A DNA stretch of 52,033 nucleotides from an uncultured Pelagibacteraceae bacterium. Lineage in GTDB: Bacteria; Pseudomonadota; Alphaproteobacteria; Pelagibacterales; Pelagibacteraceae. Position numbers and translations under genes: made by a program. Position 1 is the first letter of the stretch; every line of letters begins with the position of its first letter. The stretch lies in contig CACJYB010000004.1 of assembly GCA_902597515.1 (NCBI GenBank), positions 1-52,033 on the forward strand. The letters run 5' to 3'. The notes beneath the pieces were generated by a model. It saw only the letters and a list, made by a program, of their open reading frames with translations, made no database searches and was not told where the DNA came from. Below are positions 35,935 to 46,026 of this stretch, piece by piece.

Positions 35935-36259
35935 AACTTATATTTTTTTAATCGCTGCAATATTTTGTGAAGTTGCTGGAACAATGCTGCTTCCAGTTTC
36001 ACAAAACTTTACAAAACTTATACCAACAGTTGCTCTATCTGCTTTTTATCTTACTGCTTTTTATCTGTTAACTTTTGTAGTTAACAAGCTTCCAATAGCA
36101 ATTGTATATGCAACATGGAGTGGTTTAGGAATTTTCACAATCGCGATACTTGGATATATATTCTTTAAACAAACTTTAGCTTGGCAAGCAATATTAGGAT
36201 TGTTCTTAATTGTAATTGGAGTGATACTAGTAAATAGTTTTACTGGAAAGCTTAGCTAA
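35927..36259 (+). CDS. SMR-family small multidrug/guanidinium-type transporter
   Basis: A 110-residue four-helix protein with the family's membrane Glu in helix 1 (IFCEVAGTMLL; Glu15), 'LPIAIVYATWSGLGIF' in helix 3 and 'FLIVIGVILVN' in helix 4. It functions as a proton-coupled dimer in the inner membrane; whether it handles drugs, polyamines or guanidinium cannot be told. It overlaps prpE by 8 bases and pyrC (convergent) by 8. Confidence 0.9.
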   Translation: MVKTYIFLIAAIFCEVAGTMLLPVSQNFTKLIPTVALSAFYLTAFYLLTFVVNKLPIAIVYATWSGLGIFTIAILGYIFFKQTLAWQAILGLFLIVIGVILVNSFTGKLS

Positions 36260-37559
36260 ACTGTAAAGGGGTTCCATCAGGATCACCTAAAATTTTTCCA
36301 TCCTGCATTTTAATTTTACCAGCGATAATCGTATGAGTTGGTGTTCCTTTAAATTTAAATCCATTAAATGGTGACCATTTACATTTACTCTCTATATTTT
36401 GGTTTTTAATCTCAATAGTCTTATTCATGTCTACGATAGTAAAGTCTGCATCATAACCTTCTTTAATAAATCCTTTATTTTTAATACCAAAAATCTTAAC
36501 TGGATTTTCACAAACAAAATTCATCAATTGATTAAGTGATAATTTTCCATCATTTATGTGATTTAGCATCACAGGCATTAAAGTTTGAACCCCTGGCATT
36601 CCTGAAGGAGTATTTGGATATACCTTATCTTTATTTTCTTTTAAATGCGGAGCATGATCAGATCCAATAGTGTCATTGAAGTTATTTCTTACCCCATACC
36701 ACAATCTATCATAATGAGATTTGTCTCTTAGTGGTGGGTTCATCTGAGCATAAGTTCCAAGCTTGTCATAACAATCTGGTGCATAAAGAGTTAAATGCTG
36801 GGGAGTAATCTCAAATGTAATGTTTCCTTTGTGTTGTGATAGAAAATCAATTTCTTCTTTTGTTGTAATATGAAGCACATGAGCTTTTTTGTTGTGCTTT
36901 TCTGCAATTCGAACAATTCTTCTAGTAGATGCTATTGCACATTCAGCACTTCTCCATACCGGATGCGTATGAACATCGCCCTCTTTTATTAGTTTCTTAT
37001 TAACTTTTAAAATTGCCTCATCTTCAGAATGAACCGCTACTACTTTTGAGGCATTTTGAAAAACCTTATCTATATCTTCTTCTTCAGCAACTAACAAATT
37101 ACCAGTCGAAGAACCTGCAAAAAGTTTAATTCCACAACAACCTTCTAAACCTTCTAGGCTTGCTAAATCATCCGCATTGTCTGCTGTTGCTCCAAAATAA
37201 AAAGCATAATTGGAATACATTCTATTTTTAGCGAGATCTAGTTTTCTTTGAAATTCTTTCATATTTGAAGTTGGCGGATTAGTGTTAGGCATTTCAAATA
37301 CACTGGTTATTCCTCCCGCAATTGCCGCTCTACTCCCTGAATGAAGATCCTCAGTGTCTGTTGATCCTGGCTCTCTAAAGTGTGTTTGAGTATCTATACA
37401 ACCAGGTAATACTGTATGGCCCTCTGCATTAATTGTTTCTTTTGCTTCCTCTGAAATTTGTCCAATCTGTTGAATTTTTCCATCTTTTATAGCAACATCA
37501 ACATCTTTTAATTCACCATCGATGTAACATTGTCCGTTTTTAATTATAAGATCTAACAT
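36252..37559 (-). CDS. pyrC: Dihydroorotase-like amidohydrolase with altered zinc motif
   Basis: A 435-residue class I dihydroorotase-type amidohydrolase, which would interconvert carbamoyl-aspartate and dihydroorotate. Most metal ligands are seen: carbamylated Lys145 (GIKLFAGSSTG), His177 (VHSEDE), His230 (HVLHIT) and Asp301 (GSDHAPH). The N-terminal HxH is Gln58-Thr-His60 (DTQTHFREPG), so the first His is replaced. The substrate Arg62 remains. I recall DTQ-type sequences in some alphaproteobacterial enzymes. The pyrC symbol is provisional; a hydantoinase-like role is the alternative. Confidence 0.82.
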   Translation of the reverse strand: MLDLIIKNGQCYIDGELKDVDVAIKDGKIQQIGQISEEAKETINAEGHTVLPGCIDTQTHFREPGSTDTEDLHSGSRAAIAGGITSVFEMPNTNPPTSNMKEFQRKLDLAKNRMYSNYAFYFGATADNADDLASLEGLEGCCGIKLFAGSSTGNLLVAEEEDIDKVFQNASKVVAVHSEDEAILKVNKKLIKEGDVHTHPVWRSAECAIASTRRIVRIAEKHNKKAHVLHITTKEEIDFLSQHKGNITFEITPQHLTLYAPDCYDKLGTYAQMNPPLRDKSHYDRLWYGVRNNFNDTIGSDHAPHLKENKDKVYPNTPSGMPGVQTLMPVMLNHINDGKLSLNQLMNFVCENPVKIFGIKNKGFIKEGYDADFTIVDMNKTIEIKNQNIESKCKWSPFNGFKFKGTPTHTIIAGKIKMQDGKILGDPDGTPLQFS

Positions 37560-37602
37560 TTTGAGAAATTGTTATTATATTACATTCTATAATTAATCAA
37601 TT

Positions 37603-38493
37603 ATGAATATCAAAAACGTTTACATTTTAGATGACAGAGCAATTCTTTATATTAACGGAGAAGATGCAAAAGAGTTTCTTCAAAATCTTATTACTAACGA
37701 TATAAACAAAGTAAGTGATGTAAATAGTTGTTTTAGCTCATTGCTTACACCTCAAGGTAAATTTTTATATGAATTTATAATTGTAAAACATAAATCTGGA
37801 TATCTTTTGGATTGTGAAAAACCTCAGGCAGAAGAATTATTCAAACAATTATCTCTATATAAATTAAGATCAAAAGTTGAAATTCTAAATTTAAGTAATG
37901 AATTTGTTGTAGCAGCATTTTCTCATGAAAAATTCTTAACTTTTGATGAAGCAAAAGATCAACCTGGATACACAATTAAATATAGAGAAGATCCAATATT
38001 TTTAGATCCAAGAAACAAGAATTTGGGTGCTAGATTAATTATTAATCTAGAAAAACTTTATTTATCTTTAAAAAAACTAGATCTTCATGATGCTAATCTT
38101 AAAGAATATTATTCATTAAGTCATAGCCTTGGAATAGTTCCAAAAGATTTAAATAAATTAAAAGACAAATTGTTTGGTATTGAATGTAATTTTGAAGAAC
38201 TAAATGGAATTGATTTCAAAAAAGGCTGTTATGTTGGCCAAGAAAATACAGCGCGAATTAAATTAAAGAACAAGCTTTCAAAAAGATTGTTTCCAATAAA
38301 TGTAATTAATGGAAAACTACACGAAGGTGAAAGTATTTATAATAATGAAATTGAAATAGGTAAGGTTTTAATTGATAACGACTACCCTTTTGCTTTAGTA
38401 AAATACTTAAACGAAAACTTTGATGAAAAAGCAAATTTTAAAACTAAAGAAGCTTCAATAAATATCAATAAACCTGATTGGATAAAAAACTAA
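37603..38493 (+). CDS. ygfZ: YgfZ/GcvT-like folate-binding Fe-S maintenance protein
   Basis: A 296-residue protein of the YgfZ family, which uses tetrahydrofolate to support some Fe-S enzymes. The diagnostic motif K-G-C-Y-V-G-Q-E is present (FKKGCYVGQENTARI). The N-terminal 'LDDRAILYINGEDAKEFLQN' and 'ITNDINKVSD' match GcvT-fold openings. It is divergent from pyrC with a 43-base gap. Downstream Fe-S enzymes in the window include NadA. Confidence 0.9.
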   Translation: MNIKNVYILDDRAILYINGEDAKEFLQNLITNDINKVSDVNSCFSSLLTPQGKFLYEFIIVKHKSGYLLDCEKPQAEELFKQLSLYKLRSKVEILNLSNEFVVAAFSHEKFLTFDEAKDQPGYTIKYREDPIFLDPRNKNLGARLIINLEKLYLSLKKLDLHDANLKEYYSLSHSLGIVPKDLNKLKDKLFGIECNFEELNGIDFKKGCYVGQENTARIKLKNKLSKRLFPINVINGKLHEGESIYNNEIEIGKVLIDNDYPFALVKYLNENFDEKANFKTKEASININKPDWIKN

Positions 38494-38498
38494 TTTTC

Positions 38499-38660
38499 TT
38501 ATTTAAATAAATAAACAATCATTAAAATTATAAAAACTATAATAATCCATATACTGAGATTTTTAAGAAATTGCTTTAATTGAGAGTTTGATTGTAAAAA
38601 ACTTGGAAGAACTAATATCAATACCCCAATCATAAATATTACTGGAAGTAATTTATCCAT
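38499..38660 (-). CDS. Small two-helix membrane protein (53 aa)
   Basis: ATG at 38660 encodes 53 residues: a first hydrophobic helix (LLPVIFMIGVLILVLPSFL), a short polar turn (QSNSQLKQFLKN) and a second helix (IWIIIVFIILMIVYLFK). An AGGAG ribosome site lies at 38667-38671, well spaced from the ATG. It starts 24 bases downstream of the tRNA-Leu gene on the same strand and may be read with it. Family not recognised; the ribosome site and clean two-span layout support it. Confidence 0.6.
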   Translation of the reverse strand: MDKLLPVIFMIGVLILVLPSFLQSNSQLKQFLKNLSIWIIIVFIILMIVYLFK

Positions 38661-38684
38661 TATAAACTCCTATAAAATTCACTT

Positions 38685-38770
38685 TGGTGCGGTCGGAGAG
38701 ACTCGAACTCTCATGGACTAGGTCCACACGGCCCTCAACCGTGCCTGTCTACCAATTTCAGCACGACCGC
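38685..38770 (-). tRNA. tRNA-Leu (anticodon GAG)
   Basis: The 86-base minus-strand sequence folds as a class II tRNA: acceptor GCGGTCG/CGACCGC, anticodon arm CACGG-TTGAGGG-CCGTG giving anticodon GAG, a long variable arm, T-arm GAGAG-TTCGAGT-CTCTC, and an encoded CCA (38685-38687). It reads CUC/CUU Leu codons. Confidence 0.97.
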
Positions 38771-38825
38771 GATATGTCCCATAATAAATGAATGACAATC
38801 ATGATTCAAATTGGTAAAAATCCTC

Positions 38826-39815
38826 ATGGAATTTACACAAGAAGTGCGTAAAGCAACAGATCCTATTTATCAAAAAATTTCTAAGGTTGTGCCTGAAATT
38901 GAATGGTCAGTGCATGCTCCTTATATTCATAAAATTAATAAATTAAAAAAAGAGAAGAATGCTGTAATTCTTGCTCACAACTATCAAACACCAGAAATTT
39001 ATCATGGTGTAGCAGATTTTTCTGCAGACTCTTTAGCCTTAGCAATTGAAGCATCAAAAACTTCAGCTGATATTATTTTAATGGCTGGAGTACATTTCAT
39101 GGCAGAAACTGCAAAATTAATGAGCCCTAATAAAAAAGTTATTCTTCCTGATATGGATGCTGGTTGTTCTTTATCATCATCTATTACAGGAAAAGATGTT
39201 AGGCTATTAAAAGAAAAATACCCAGGCGTACCTGTTGTATCTTATGTTAATACATCTGCAGAAGTTAAGGCGGAAACAGATGTTTGTTGTACATCTGCGA
39301 ACGCAGTTAAAATAGTTAAATCACTTGGGGTAAAAAGAGTAATATTTTTACCTGATGATTATTTAGCTAAATATGTTGCTTCTCAAACTGATGTTGAAAT
39401 TATTTCTTGGAAAGGAATTTGTATTGTCCATGATCAATTTAATAAAAAAGAAATAGAGGATATAAGAAAAAATAATCCAGGAATTAAAATTATTGCGCAT
39501 CCAGAATGTCCCCCTGATGTAATTGAAGCAAGTGATTTTGCAGGATCTACATCAGGAATGATTAAATATGTAAAAGATAATCAACCAAAAAAAGTAATGA
39601 TGGTTACTGAATGCTCAATGAGTGACAATATTCAAATAGAAAATCCAAATGTAGATTTTGTTAAGCCATGTAATATGTGTCCTCACATGAAAAAAATTAC
39701 ACTTCCTAAGATATTAGATTGTTTAGAAAACGAAACTGGTGAAATTATTATGGATAAAGAAACGATTGAGAAAGCCAGAATATCTGTAGAGAGAATGGCA
39801 GCCATTGGCAGATAA
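38826..39815 (+). CDS. nadA: Quinolinate synthase A
   Basis: This Fe-S enzyme condenses iminoaspartate with dihydroxyacetone phosphate to quinolinate in NAD synthesis. I use the ATG at 38826 (329 residues); a TTG at 38811 would add five residues. 'VILAHNYQTPEIYHGVADFS' and three Cys regions for the 4Fe-4S cluster (DVCCTSAN, HPECPPD, CNMCPHMKK) are visible. nadC follows by 4 bases. No nadB is in the window. Confidence 0.96.
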   Translation: MEFTQEVRKATDPIYQKISKVVPEIEWSVHAPYIHKINKLKKEKNAVILAHNYQTPEIYHGVADFSADSLALAIEASKTSADIILMAGVHFMAETAKLMSPNKKVILPDMDAGCSLSSSITGKDVRLLKEKYPGVPVVSYVNTSAEVKAETDVCCTSANAVKIVKSLGVKRVIFLPDDYLAKYVASQTDVEIISWKGICIVHDQFNKKEIEDIRKNNPGIKIIAHPECPPDVIEASDFAGSTSGMIKYVKDNQPKKVMMVTECSMSDNIQIENPNVDFVKPCNMCPHMKKITLPKILDCLENETGEIIMDKETIEKARISVERMAAIGR

Positions 39816-39819
39816 ATAA

Positions 39820-40653
39820 GTGTCAAAAATAAAACTTAGCAAAGAATTTATCAAAAGCACTGTCAAGCTCGCACTGAATGAAGATCTTTACCCTTCAGGA
39901 GATATTACTTCAAGTTTAATTAATAAAGATAATGTTGTTACTGTTAAATTAATTTCAAATCAAAAAGCAATTGTTGGAGGATTGTTGTTTGCAAAAGAAG
40001 CATTTTCGTTAATTGATAATAAAATAAAATTTATTGTTAAGAAAAAAGATGGTACGGGAGTAAAAAAAGGTTCTTTAGTTGCTTTAATTAAAGGAAAAGC
40101 GAAAAATATTTTAATTGCGGAAAGGGTTGCTTTAAATTTTTTGTCTCACATTTCTGGAATAGCAACTAAAACAAATGAATTTGTTAGATTAGCTGGTAAA
40201 AAAACTAAAATTTGTTGCACAAGAAAAACAATTCCAAATTTAAGAGTCATCCAAAAATATGCTGTTAAATTAGGAGGAGGTACAAATCATAGATTTAATT
40301 TAAGTGATGAGTATTTAATTAAAGACAACCATATTGCGAGCTCAGATTTAAAGAGTATCGTATTGGAAGCCAGTAAAAATAAAAAAGGAAAAAAAATTAC
40401 AGTTGAAGTTGATACAATCAAACAACTTAAATCAATTTTAGGTCTAAAATTTAATACCGTTCTACTTGACAACATGAATTTAAAAAATTTAAAAAAAAGT
40501 GTTAAACTAGTTAAAAAACTTTATGAAACTGAAGCCTCTGGAAATATTAATTTAAAAACTGTTAAAGCTATTGCATCTACTGGGGTTAATAGAATTTCTG
40601 TTGGCAGCATTACACATAGTGCTCCTGGTGTTGACTTTAAGTTAGAAATCTAA
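39820..40653 (+). CDS. nadC: Nicotinate-nucleotide pyrophosphorylase (quinolinate phosphoribosyltransferase)
   Basis: A 277-residue NadC that converts quinolinate and PRPP to nicotinate mononucleotide. Motifs are 'LNEDLYPSGDITSSLI', 'ALNFLSHISGIAT', 'CTRKTIPNLRVIQKYAVKLG' and 'GGGTNHRFNLSDEYLIKDNH'. GTG start at 39820, four bases after the nadA stop. It overlaps the convergent pyrophosphohydrolase gene by 4 bases. Confidence 0.96.
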   Translation: MSKIKLSKEFIKSTVKLALNEDLYPSGDITSSLINKDNVVTVKLISNQKAIVGGLLFAKEAFSLIDNKIKFIVKKKDGTGVKKGSLVALIKGKAKNILIAERVALNFLSHISGIATKTNEFVRLAGKKTKICCTRKTIPNLRVIQKYAVKLGGGTNHRFNLSDEYLIKDNHIASSDLKSIVLEASKNKKGKKITVEVDTIKQLKSILGLKFNTVLLDNMNLKNLKKSVKLVKKLYETEASGNINLKTVKAIASTGVNRISVGSITHSAPGVDFKLEI

Positions 40654-41021
40654 TTTACGAATTTAGAAAGATCAGGTTTAAAATAGTTTGGACCTTTCAT
40701 GACTTTTCCAGAGTCATTGTAAATGGGTTTACCATTTTCGTCTAACTTGCTCATATTTGAATTTTGGACTTCATCAAAACATTTATCTAAATCAATTCCA
40801 AAGGCGTGACCTGCTCCATAAGTTACATATAATATGTCTGTTAGCGCATCAGCCACTTCCAATAAGTCCTTATTATTCATAGCTTCTGTAAGCTCTTCTA
40901 GTTCCTCTTTGATTAAGTCTAACCTTAATTTATTTATTTTATCATTACTAAATGATGGTTTTGTTTTAACTTCCTGACCAAAAGTTTTCATAAATACACC
41001 TACTTTGCTAAAATTCGACAT
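40650..41021 (-). CDS. MazG-superfamily nucleotide pyrophosphohydrolase (PRA-PH-like)
   Basis: A 123-residue all-alpha NTP pyrophosphatase. The metal-binding pattern is visible as 'KEELEELTEA' followed by 'LEVADALTDILYVTYGAG' (EExxE ... ExxD). It resembles stand-alone PRA-PH-like proteins and could remove noncanonical nucleotides or act in histidine synthesis; I favour house-cleaning because no his genes are nearby. It converges on nadC with a 4-base overlap and is divergent from fumC. Confidence 0.8.
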   Translation of the reverse strand: MSNFSKVGVFMKTFGQEVKTKPSFSNDKINKLRLDLIKEELEELTEAMNNKDLLEVADALTDILYVTYGAGHAFGIDLDKCFDEVQNSNMSKLDENGKPIYNDSGKVMKGPNYFKPDLSKFVN

Positions 41022-41088
41022 AATGCTCCTGTATGTTTTTAAAAATTTATTGTATGTTAATAATTATTTGTTACTTAAAAATTAATCA

Positions 41089-42477
41089 ATGAAATTAAGA
41101 AAAGAATTTGACAGTATTGGAAGCATAAATGTCCCAAATGATAAATATTGGGGAGCATCTACTCAAAGATCTAATAAATTTTTTAATATAGGTAAAATTT
41201 TAGTTAATAATTCAATCATTAAATCAATAGCAATTATTAAAAGATCAGCTGCAATTGTACATGCTAAAGATAATTTAATTGATGGTAAAATTTCTAAAGC
41301 AATAATCAAAGCATCAGACGAGGTAATTAAAGGTAAATTAGATGAAAACTTTCCTTTAAAAGTCTGGCAAACAGGTTCTGGAACACAAACAAACATGAAT
41401 GTAAATGAGGTCATTGCTAACAGAGCAATAGAAATTTTAGGTGGAAAAAAAGGAACAAAAAAACCTGTACATCCAAACGATCATGTAAATAAATCTCAAT
41501 CTACAAATGATGTTTTTCCAACTGCAATGCACATCTCTATTGCTAAAGAGACTATTTCTAAAATGCTACCAAGTTTAAAAGTTTTAGAAAAAGAATTAAA
41601 AAGAAAATCCAATGAATTTAAAAATATAGTAAAAATTGGAAGAACACATTTGCAAGACGCTACTCCATTATCCCTTGGACAGGAATTTTCAGGATATCAT
41701 TTTCAAGTCAAAAAAAGTATTGAAAGAATAGAATACGCTTTGAAAGAAATATTATTTCTAGCTCAAGGAGGTACAGCTGTTGGTACTGGAATAAATTCAA
41801 GGAAAAATTTTGATAAAAAAATTGTCAAAGAAATTGCAAAATTTACAAAATTAAAATTCAAACCAGCTCCAAATAAATTTGCTGAACTTGCTGCTCATGA
41901 TGCAATTGTAAACTTTTCAGGAACTTTGAACACTTGTGCAGTGGCTTTAATGAAAATTTCAAATGATATAAGATTTTTAGGTTCAGGTCCAAGAGCTGGT
42001 TATGGAGAACTAATTTTACCTGAAAACGAACCAGGATCATCTATTATGCCAGGAAAAGTGAATCCAACACAATGTGAGGCTGTAACAATGGTTTGTGTTA
42101 AAGTAATTGGAAACCACAATGGAATAACTATGGCAGGATCTCACGGCCATTTTGAGCTTAATGTTTTTAAGCCTTTAATAGCTCATAATATCTTACAATC
42201 AATTGACTTGATTGCTGACAGCACAAAAAATTTTGCTCTGTATTGCATCAAAGGAATAAGAGCCAATAAAAAGAAAATACAAGAACATCTAGATAATTCA
42301 CTTATGCTAGTAACTGCTTTAGCTCCACATATTGGTTATGATAATGCAGCAAAAATAGCAAAAACTGCACTTAAAAATAATACTACTTTAAAATATGAAA
42401 CTTTAAAAACAGGATTAATCAACGAAAAAGATTACAATAAGATAGTCGATCCTAAAAAAATGATCTATCCAGCATAA
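41089..42477 (+). CDS. fumC: Fumarate hydratase class II
   Basis: A 462-residue homotetrameric fumarase interconverting fumarate and malate. The signature [11 protein letters not shown] is intact, with '[19 protein letters not shown]' (substrate site) and '[20 protein letters not shown]' containing the catalytic His. It is iron independent, unlike class I enzymes. It overlaps the convergent AsmA-like gene by 13 bases. Confidence 0.97.
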   Translation: MKLRKEFDSIGSINVPNDKYWGASTQRSNKFFNIGKILVNNSIIKSIAIIKRSAAIVHAKDNLIDGKISKAIIKASDEVIKGKLDENFPLKVWQTGSGTQTNMNVNEVIANRAIEILGGKKGTKKPVHPNDHVNKSQSTNDVFPTAMHISIAKETISKMLPSLKVLEKELKRKSNEFKNIVKIGRTHLQDATPLSLGQEFSGYHFQVKKSIERIEYALKEILFLAQGGTAVGTGINSRKNFDKKIVKEIAKFTKLKFKPAPNKFAELAAHDAIVNFSGTLNTCAVALMKISNDIRFLGSGPRAGYGELILPENEPGSSIMPGKVNPTQCEAVTMVCVKVIGNHNGITMAGSHGHFELNVFKPLIAHNILQSIDLIADSTKNFALYCIKGIRANKKKIQEHLDNSLMLVTALAPHIGYDNAAKIAKTALKNNTTLKYETLKTGLINEKDYNKIVDPKKMIYPA

Positions 42478-43955
42478 CTCTTAATTGCTTCATTTAATAA
42501 ATTTTTAAAATAAATTTTATTTCTTAGATCATCTTTTTTTAAAAATATATTATTTAAAGTTTTATTCACGTCTTCATTTATTTTATCATCAATTACGATA
42601 TCTTTTAATTCAGCTATTTTTTGGTCAAAATTATATGTGAAACTTAAATCTATTTGTCTGATCTCATTTCTGTATTTTTTTGGTGTTAAAAGAAATTTAT
42701 ATATTTTTTTATAATCCTTAACATTTATTTTTATTTTACCATCTAAAACTAATTCGCCATTTCTAACAAAAATTAAGCTTTCTGCTAATTCAAATTCCGC
42801 AAAATCTCTCCAATAAAACTTTGTCTTATCTGTATCAATTAAGCCATCTTGTATTTTTGATTTTAAAACAATATTTTTAATATTTTGATTATTAAAAACA
42901 CTTTCTGCACTAATATTTAATTTAAAATCAATATTTTTATTATTAAATATTTCTGTTTTAAGAAGTTGTGCAATTATAGCATTGGAACCGAACAGATAAT
43001 TTAAATTTATTTGATCTAAATCACCTTCTAAACTAGCGTAAAAAGGTTTAAAATTAAATGTTCCTTTATAATTATTTTTTGGCTCCTCAATTTTGTCAAA
43101 TATGTGAAAATTAAAAAAATTTTTTTCAATTTGATATTCTGCATTTTGTTTTAATTTGTTAAAAACAAACTCAGATTTTCCTATTTTTTTATCTTTCTTA
43201 AAGACTATTTCATTTTCAATTTTTAATTTCATTAAATTAAAGTTTATTTTGGAAAAAATTTTATTTTTATCTTCATTTAAAAAGGACACCATCGAAAATG
43301 GAACATTGAAAACTTCATTATCTGAATAAAAAATATTTTTTAACTCCTTTTTATTGTAATAATATTTCATTTTTAAAATCTTATTTATAAACAAGACCTC
43401 ATCATCTAGATTTCTAAAAAAAATATTACTATTTTTTATAGTTAAACCACCATCTTTGAAACTTTGATTAAGTAGCTCAAGAAAAATATTATAATTTTTT
43501 TTATTTAAATTAAAATTTGCATTTTCAAAAATTATATTTCTGATCTCAATATTTTCTAATGAAAAAAAATTATTCAGTGATATAAAAATTTTTAATTTAT
43601 CAATTTTTGAAATCTCACCATTTTTATTAAAAATTGTTGTATTGTTTGTTGTAAAATGAGGTCTTGGAAAAAAACTATAATTTAAATCTTCAGAAAATTG
43701 AAAATTTATATTTAATTTATTTTGAAATTTAATTTTTAGCTCTTTTGAAATGCTGGATTGATTATAAAAAGTAGGGATTAACAAATAAGATATAAAAATT
43801 AAGAAAAGTGCGACAAATGTTAAAATTACTTTATTGTTTTTTGATAAATACCTTAAATTTTTAAAATTTAATTTGTTTAAATTTTTTTCTAAAAGATTAT
43901 TAATAAAATTATTAGTATTTTTTAAATGTTTTACGAAAAAATTTGTTTTGCTCAT
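42465..43955 (-). CDS. AsmA-like envelope protein
   Basis: A 496-residue protein with one N-terminal membrane helix (residues about 48-67, [20 protein letters not shown]) and a long, beta-rich periplasmic part of AsmA/TamB type: '[20 protein letters not shown]' is the standard AsmA opening, and '[20 protein letters not shown]' matches later repeats. Relatives act in phospholipid transport and outer-membrane homeostasis. The composition is extremely Asn/Lys/Phe rich. It is divergent from uvrD with a 34-base gap. Confidence 0.72.
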   Translation of the reverse strand: MSKTNFFVKHLKNTNNFINNLLEKNLNKLNFKNLRYLSKNNKVILTFVALFLIFISYLLIPTFYNQSSISKELKIKFQNKLNINFQFSEDLNYSFFPRPHFTTNNTTIFNKNGEISKIDKLKIFISLNNFFSLENIEIRNIIFENANFNLNKKNYNIFLELLNQSFKDGGLTIKNSNIFFRNLDDEVLFINKILKMKYYYNKKELKNIFYSDNEVFNVPFSMVSFLNEDKNKIFSKINFNLMKLKIENEIVFKKDKKIGKSEFVFNKLKQNAEYQIEKNFFNFHIFDKIEEPKNNYKGTFNFKPFYASLEGDLDQINLNYLFGSNAIIAQLLKTEIFNNKNIDFKLNISAESVFNNQNIKNIVLKSKIQDGLIDTDKTKFYWRDFAEFELAESLIFVRNGELVLDGKIKINVKDYKKIYKFLLTPKKYRNEIRQIDLSFTYNFDQKIAELKDIVIDDKINEDVNKTLNNIFLKKDDLRNKIYFKNLLNEAIKSYAG

Positions 43956-43989
43956 AACAATTAAGAAATCTTATAAAGGATTATTTTAA

Positions 43990-46026
43990 ATGATAAACAA
44001 AGATTATTTAGAAAATTTAAATGATGCCCAAAAAGAAGCTGTTCTTCATCTAGATGGCCCACTTTTGATTGTGGCTGGGGCAGGATCTGGAAAAACAAAA
44101 GTTTTAACTTCTAGAATTGCTAATATTATTAAAGAAAAAAAGGCATTCCCAAATCAAATCTTGGCAGTAACATTTACAAATAAAGCTGCTAAAGAAATGC
44201 AAAATAGAGTAAGCAAAATACTTGGCTCTACAGCAGTCGGACTTTCGTGGCTAGGCACATTTCATTCTATTTGCGCAAAATTATTGAGAAAACATGCATC
44301 TGCCGCAAATCTTAATTCCAATTTTACTATTATTGATACAGATGATCAGATCAGACTTATTAAAAATATTTGTAAAGCTGAAAATATTGACATCAAACAA
44401 TTGTCTCCAAGATTTATATTGGCAATAATTGATCGTTGGAAAAATAAAGGATTTTATCCTAATGAAGTAGTAATAAATAAAAAAGATCTTTATGAAAAAA
44501 CAATTCTTCCACTTTACAAAATTTATCAACAAAAATTAACAGACCTTAACTCTTGTGACTTTGGAGATCTTATTTTGCATGCTGTTAAAATTTTAGAATT
44601 TAATAAAGATATTAGAGAAATATATTCAAAAAATTTTAAATATATTCTTGTTGATGAATATCAAGATACAAATTTAATTCAAAGTAAATGGCTTAATCTC
44701 CTTTCAGAAAAAAATAAAAATATTTGCTGTGTAGGTGATGATGATCAATCGATTTATAGTTGGAGGGGAGCGGAAATAAAAAATTTTTTAGAATTTGATC
44801 AAGTTTATAAAAATACAAAAGTAATAAGATTAGAACAAAATTATAGATCTTCTCAGAATATTTTATCTGTGGCTTCAAACCTTATTTCTAATAATCAAAA
44901 TAGAGTTGGAAAGACATTGATTACAACAATGGAAGAGGGTGATCTAGTGCAATTAAACTGTTTTAAAAACGGTAAAGATGAAGCAATTGGGATTTCTGAT
45001 GAAATTGAAAAAAAAATAAAAAAAAAGTTTTCGTATAATAATATTGCAATTTTAGTAAGAGCCATTTTTCAAACACGTGAATTTGAGGAAAGATTTCTTA
45101 AAATTGGAATGCCTTATAGAATATTGGGTGGCACAAAATTTTATGAAAGAGCTGAAATTAAAGATTGTGTTGCGTATTTAAGATTGATTCACCAGCAAAA
45201 AGATGACTTGGCTTTTGAAAGAATAGTGAATAACCCTAAGAGATCGATAGGTGATAGTACTTTAAAAAATATTCATGAGTTTGCTAAGGAAAATAATTTT
45301 AATTTAGAAAGAGCATCAATAAAAATGCTTGAACGAAATTTAATTAAACCGAAAGCTAAAATTGGTCTTAGTTTATTTATCAATTCTTTAGTGAAGTGGA
45401 GAAATGATTTATTTGAGAAAAAATCAAGTCACGTAAAATTATTACAAATTGTTTTGGATGAGTCAGGATATTCAGCAATGCTTAAAAATAAAAAAGACTT
45501 GGATAATGAAAATAGATTAGAAAACATTAAAGAGTTATTAAGTGCAATGAAAGAATTTGACAATCTAGAAAGTTTTTTAGAACACGTTTCTTTAGCTACG
45601 TCAGTAGATCAGGAATGGGATGGAGAAAAAATTAATATGATGACTATGCACGCCGCAAAAGGTTTAGAGTTTGATGTTGTATTTTTACCTGGATGGGAGG
45701 AAGGGTTATTTCCACACCAAAAATCTATCGAGGAAAAAGGTCAAAATGGTTTGGAGGAAGAAAGACGGTTAGCATATGTAGGAATTACAAGAGCAAAGAA
45801 AAAAGCTATAATTTCCTTTTCAATGAATAGATTTTATCAAGGAGATTGGATTGATAGCATGGCTTCAAGATTTGTTGATGAACTTCCAGAAAAACATTTA
45901 GAAAAAAACTCTTTCTTTGATGAAGAAATTAATAATGATGATGATTTTGATTTTAATCAAGATTTTGAAATTGAGGAAGGTACAAGAAGTCCTGGTTGGA
46001 TAAGGTATCAAAAGAGAATTAAATGA
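43990..46026 (+). CDS. uvrD: UvrD/PcrA-type superfamily 1 DNA helicase
   Basis: A 678-residue 3'-5' helicase for repair and replication. Walker A is GAGSGKT, motif II is VDEYQDTN, motif III is DDDQSIYSWRGA, motif IV is 'RLEQNYRSSQNILS', motif V is 'MTMHAAKGLEFDVVF' and motif VI is VGITRAKK. The C-terminus is acidic (NNDDDFDFNQDFEIEE). A AAAGGA ribosome site precedes the ATG. I see no SOS box in the 34-base upstream gap. Its stop overlaps the next ATG by 4 bases. Confidence 0.95.
   Translation: MINKDYLENLNDAQKEAVLHLDGPLLIVAGAGSGKTKVLTSRIANIIKEKKAFPNQILAVTFTNKAAKEMQNRVSKILGSTAVGLSWLGTFHSICAKLLRKHASAANLNSNFTIIDTDDQIRLIKNICKAENIDIKQLSPRFILAIIDRWKNKGFYPNEVVINKKDLYEKTILPLYKIYQQKLTDLNSCDFGDLILHAVKILEFNKDIREIYSKNFKYILVDEYQDTNLIQSKWLNLLSEKNKNICCVGDDDQSIYSWRGAEIKNFLEFDQVYKNTKVIRLEQNYRSSQNILSVASNLISNNQNRVGKTLITTMEEGDLVQLNCFKNGKDEAIGISDEIEKKIKKKFSYNNIAILVRAIFQTREFEERFLKIGMPYRILGGTKFYERAEIKDCVAYLRLIHQQKDDLAFERIVNNPKRSIGDSTLKNIHEFAKENNFNLERASIKMLERNLIKPKAKIGLSLFINSLVKWRNDLFEKKSSHVKLLQIVLDESGYSAMLKNKKDLDNENRLENIKELLSAMKEFDNLESFLEHVSLATSVDQEWDGEKINMMTMHAAKGLEFDVVFLPGWEEGLFPHQKSIEEKGQNGLEEERRLAYVGITRAKKKAIISFSMNRFYQGDWIDSMASRFVDELPEKHLEKNSFFDEEINNDDDFDFNQDFEIEEGTRSPGWIRYQKRIK

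Noticed and set aside
38811-38825. TTG start for nadA at 38811.
   Set aside because: The ATG five codons later is the simpler start and loses no conserved residues.
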